DNA from: an uncultured Lachnospiraceae bacterium
Lineage (GTDB): Bacteria > Bacillota > Clostridia > Lachnospirales > Lachnospiraceae
Reading direction: 5' to 3'
DNA length: 15,008 nucleotides
Assembly: GCA_945827765.1 (NCBI GenBank)
Contig: CALZPS010000009.1
Span: 1 to 15,008 of the forward strand
Part shown: piece after piece, positions 14,057 through 15,008 of the stretch
How the letters are laid out: each line of letters opens with the position of its first letter
How positions within the stretch are numbered: position 1 is the stretch's first letter
Translations under genes and position numbers: made by a program
The notes under the pieces: model-generated
What the model was told of the DNA's origin: nothing
Databases searched by the model: none
The model's input: the letters and a program-made list of their open reading frames with translations, nothing else

Positions 14057-15008
14057 TTACTTGCCACTCAAAGAATATTCAGCCTTCAGACTCTTGTTCG
14101 TCTTTTGAATCAGATAAACAACGATACCTGCCATCACGATAACCGCCAGCAATCCCGGTACAAAACCTCCGCCGAAAGCACCTGTGGTAATCAGTGTACC
14201 AATCTGATATACAAGGAAACCAACCGAATAACCAACGCCCAACTGCAGGCAGATACCGCCGAGCAGCCACTTTCCACTCTTCATTTCAGAATTCATTGCT
14301 CCGATTGCTGCAAAACATGGAGGCGTAAACAGGTTAAACATAAGATACGCCAAAGCAGCCACCTTTGTCAAGGCAAAAATCGTAGCAACCTCACTGCCTG
14401 CGCCTTCTACCAGTGCCAGCTCATCCGTATCAATAAAGTTCGTCACGCCATAGCATACTGCCAGCGTACCCACTACGTTCTCCTTTGCGATGAAACCTGT
14501 CACAGATGCCGCCGCCAGCTGCCATGCATGATAACCGACAATCGGGATCAGCAGATAAGCAATCGGTCCTGCGATGGATGCCAGAATGGAAGTGTTCTCC
14601 ATGCCTTCTTCCACCAGTTGAAAACTCCATGTAAAACTCTGCATAATCTGTACCACAGTGTTGCAGACCAAAATAATTGTACCGGCCTTGATGATATAGG
14701 CTTTTCCACGGTCAAGCATGGAAAGTGCAGCGCGCTTCAGGCTCGGAGCCTTATACTCCGGTAACTCGATGATAAAGAACGATTTTCTTACTTTGTAACC
14801 TGTTATTTTATTAATCAAAAGTGCACAGAGCAAAATCAGAACGATACCTACAAAATACATCAGAGTACCTACCCATGAGGCATCTGAGAAAAATGCACCT
14901 GCAAATAAAGCAATTACCGGCAATTTTGCTCCGCAGGGCATAAACGGCGTCAACATTGCGGTCGCTCTGCGCTCACGCTCATTACGGATGGTACGGCAAG
15001 CCATAATA
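14057..15008 (-). CDS. feoB: Ferrous iron transporter FeoB, C-terminal part (cut by the window edge)
   Basis: Main membrane permease for Fe(II), with an N-terminal GTPase that lies outside this window. The visible ~317 codons encode the C-terminal half of the membrane domain. It opens at IMACRTIRNERERR and TPFMPCGAKLPVIALFAGAFF, the conserved Gate/FeoB_C junction with its Cys. Several hydrophobic helices follow (about six to seven), including ENVVGTLAVCYG, and it ends in a short polar tail, NKSLKAEYSLSGK. The ATG at 15004 is an internal Met, because the frame continues unbroken to the window edge. It is followed by the FeoB-associated gene. Fur- or DtxR-type control would act upstream, out of view. 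Confidence 0.96.
   Translation of the reverse strand, partial: IMACRTIRNERERRATAMLTPFMPCGAKLPVIALFAGAFFSDASWVGTLMYFVGIVLILLCALLINKITGYKVRKSFFIIELPEYKAPSLKRAALSMLDRGKAYIIKAGTIILVCNTVVQIMQSFTWSFQLVEEGMENTSILASIAGPIAYLLIPIVGYHAWQLAAASVTGFIAKENVVGTLAVCYGVTNFIDTDELALVEGAGSEVATIFALTKVAALAYLMFNLFTPPCFAAIGAMNSEMKSGKWLLGGICLQLGVGYSVGFLVYQIGTLITTGAFGGGFVPGLLAVIVMAGIVVYLIQKTNKSLKAEYSLSGK

Noticed and set aside
14048..14764. 238-codon plus-strand open frame opposite feoB
   Set aside because: It is antisense to a clearly coding FeoB segment, its composition (many Cys, His, Gln) is that of a shadow frame, and it has no ribosome site or recognisable domain.
1..15008. Mobile element, prophage, toxin-antitoxin or defence system
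   Set aside because: No transposase, integrase, phage or nuclease-like frame, no terminal inverted repeats and no tRNA were found; every sizeable gene belongs to a known chromosomal family.

Overview
The window looks like ordinary chromosome from a low-to-moderate GC Gram-positive anaerobe, most likely a Clostridia member of the Lachnospiraceae type. The pointers are a Rho with a charged N-terminal insertion, a DUF4364 protein, a class II (Firmicute-type) GalT, a CBS/DRTGG inorganic pyrophosphatase, a small two-S1-domain protein and a FeoB-associated Cys-rich protein. Ribosome binding sites are mostly AAGGAG/GGAGG-like. I see no rRNA, tRNA, insertion sequence, prophage, CRISPR array or defence cassette. 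Fourteen protein genes are supported; one (feoB) runs off the right edge.

Layout. 86-1510 (-) is rho, with a predicted sigma-A promoter and a ~138-nt leader. It diverges from a malic enzyme gene (1850-2998, +). Next come a radical SAM protein (3082-4011, +) and a DUF4364 winged-helix-like protein (4004-4516, +), translationally coupled by an 8-nt overlap. These meet a leftward group tail to tail, with a 24-nt coding overlap: AraC regulator (7548-6694), membrane-anchored polysaccharide deacetylase (6578-5877) and rarA (5809-4493).

The AraC regulator is divergent from a galK-galT operon (7735-10397, +) that encodes two of the three Leloir enzymes; galE is not in the window. The operon ends in a strong intrinsic terminator. 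A leftward two-gene operon follows: CBS/DRTGG family II pyrophosphatase (12779-11127) and flavin reductase (11130-10525), joined by an ATGA overlap. The pyrophosphatase diverges from an S1-domain protein gene (12958-13704, +). That gene converges, through a shared hairpin and a perfect 25-bp tandem triplication, on the leftward feo genes: feoB (partial) and a FeoB-associated Cys-rich membrane protein.

The best-connected functional unit is AraC plus galKT: a probable sugar-responsive activator facing a galactose operon whose promoter has a consensus -10 but no good -35. The rest is housekeeping: transcription termination, malate/pyruvate metabolism, fork rescue, pyrophosphate removal and Fe(II) uptake. 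I found no convincing undescribed system. The items most worth a second look are the 25-bp triplication that sets the end of the FeoB-associated protein, the galK leader palindrome, and the coupled radical SAM/DUF4364 pair.
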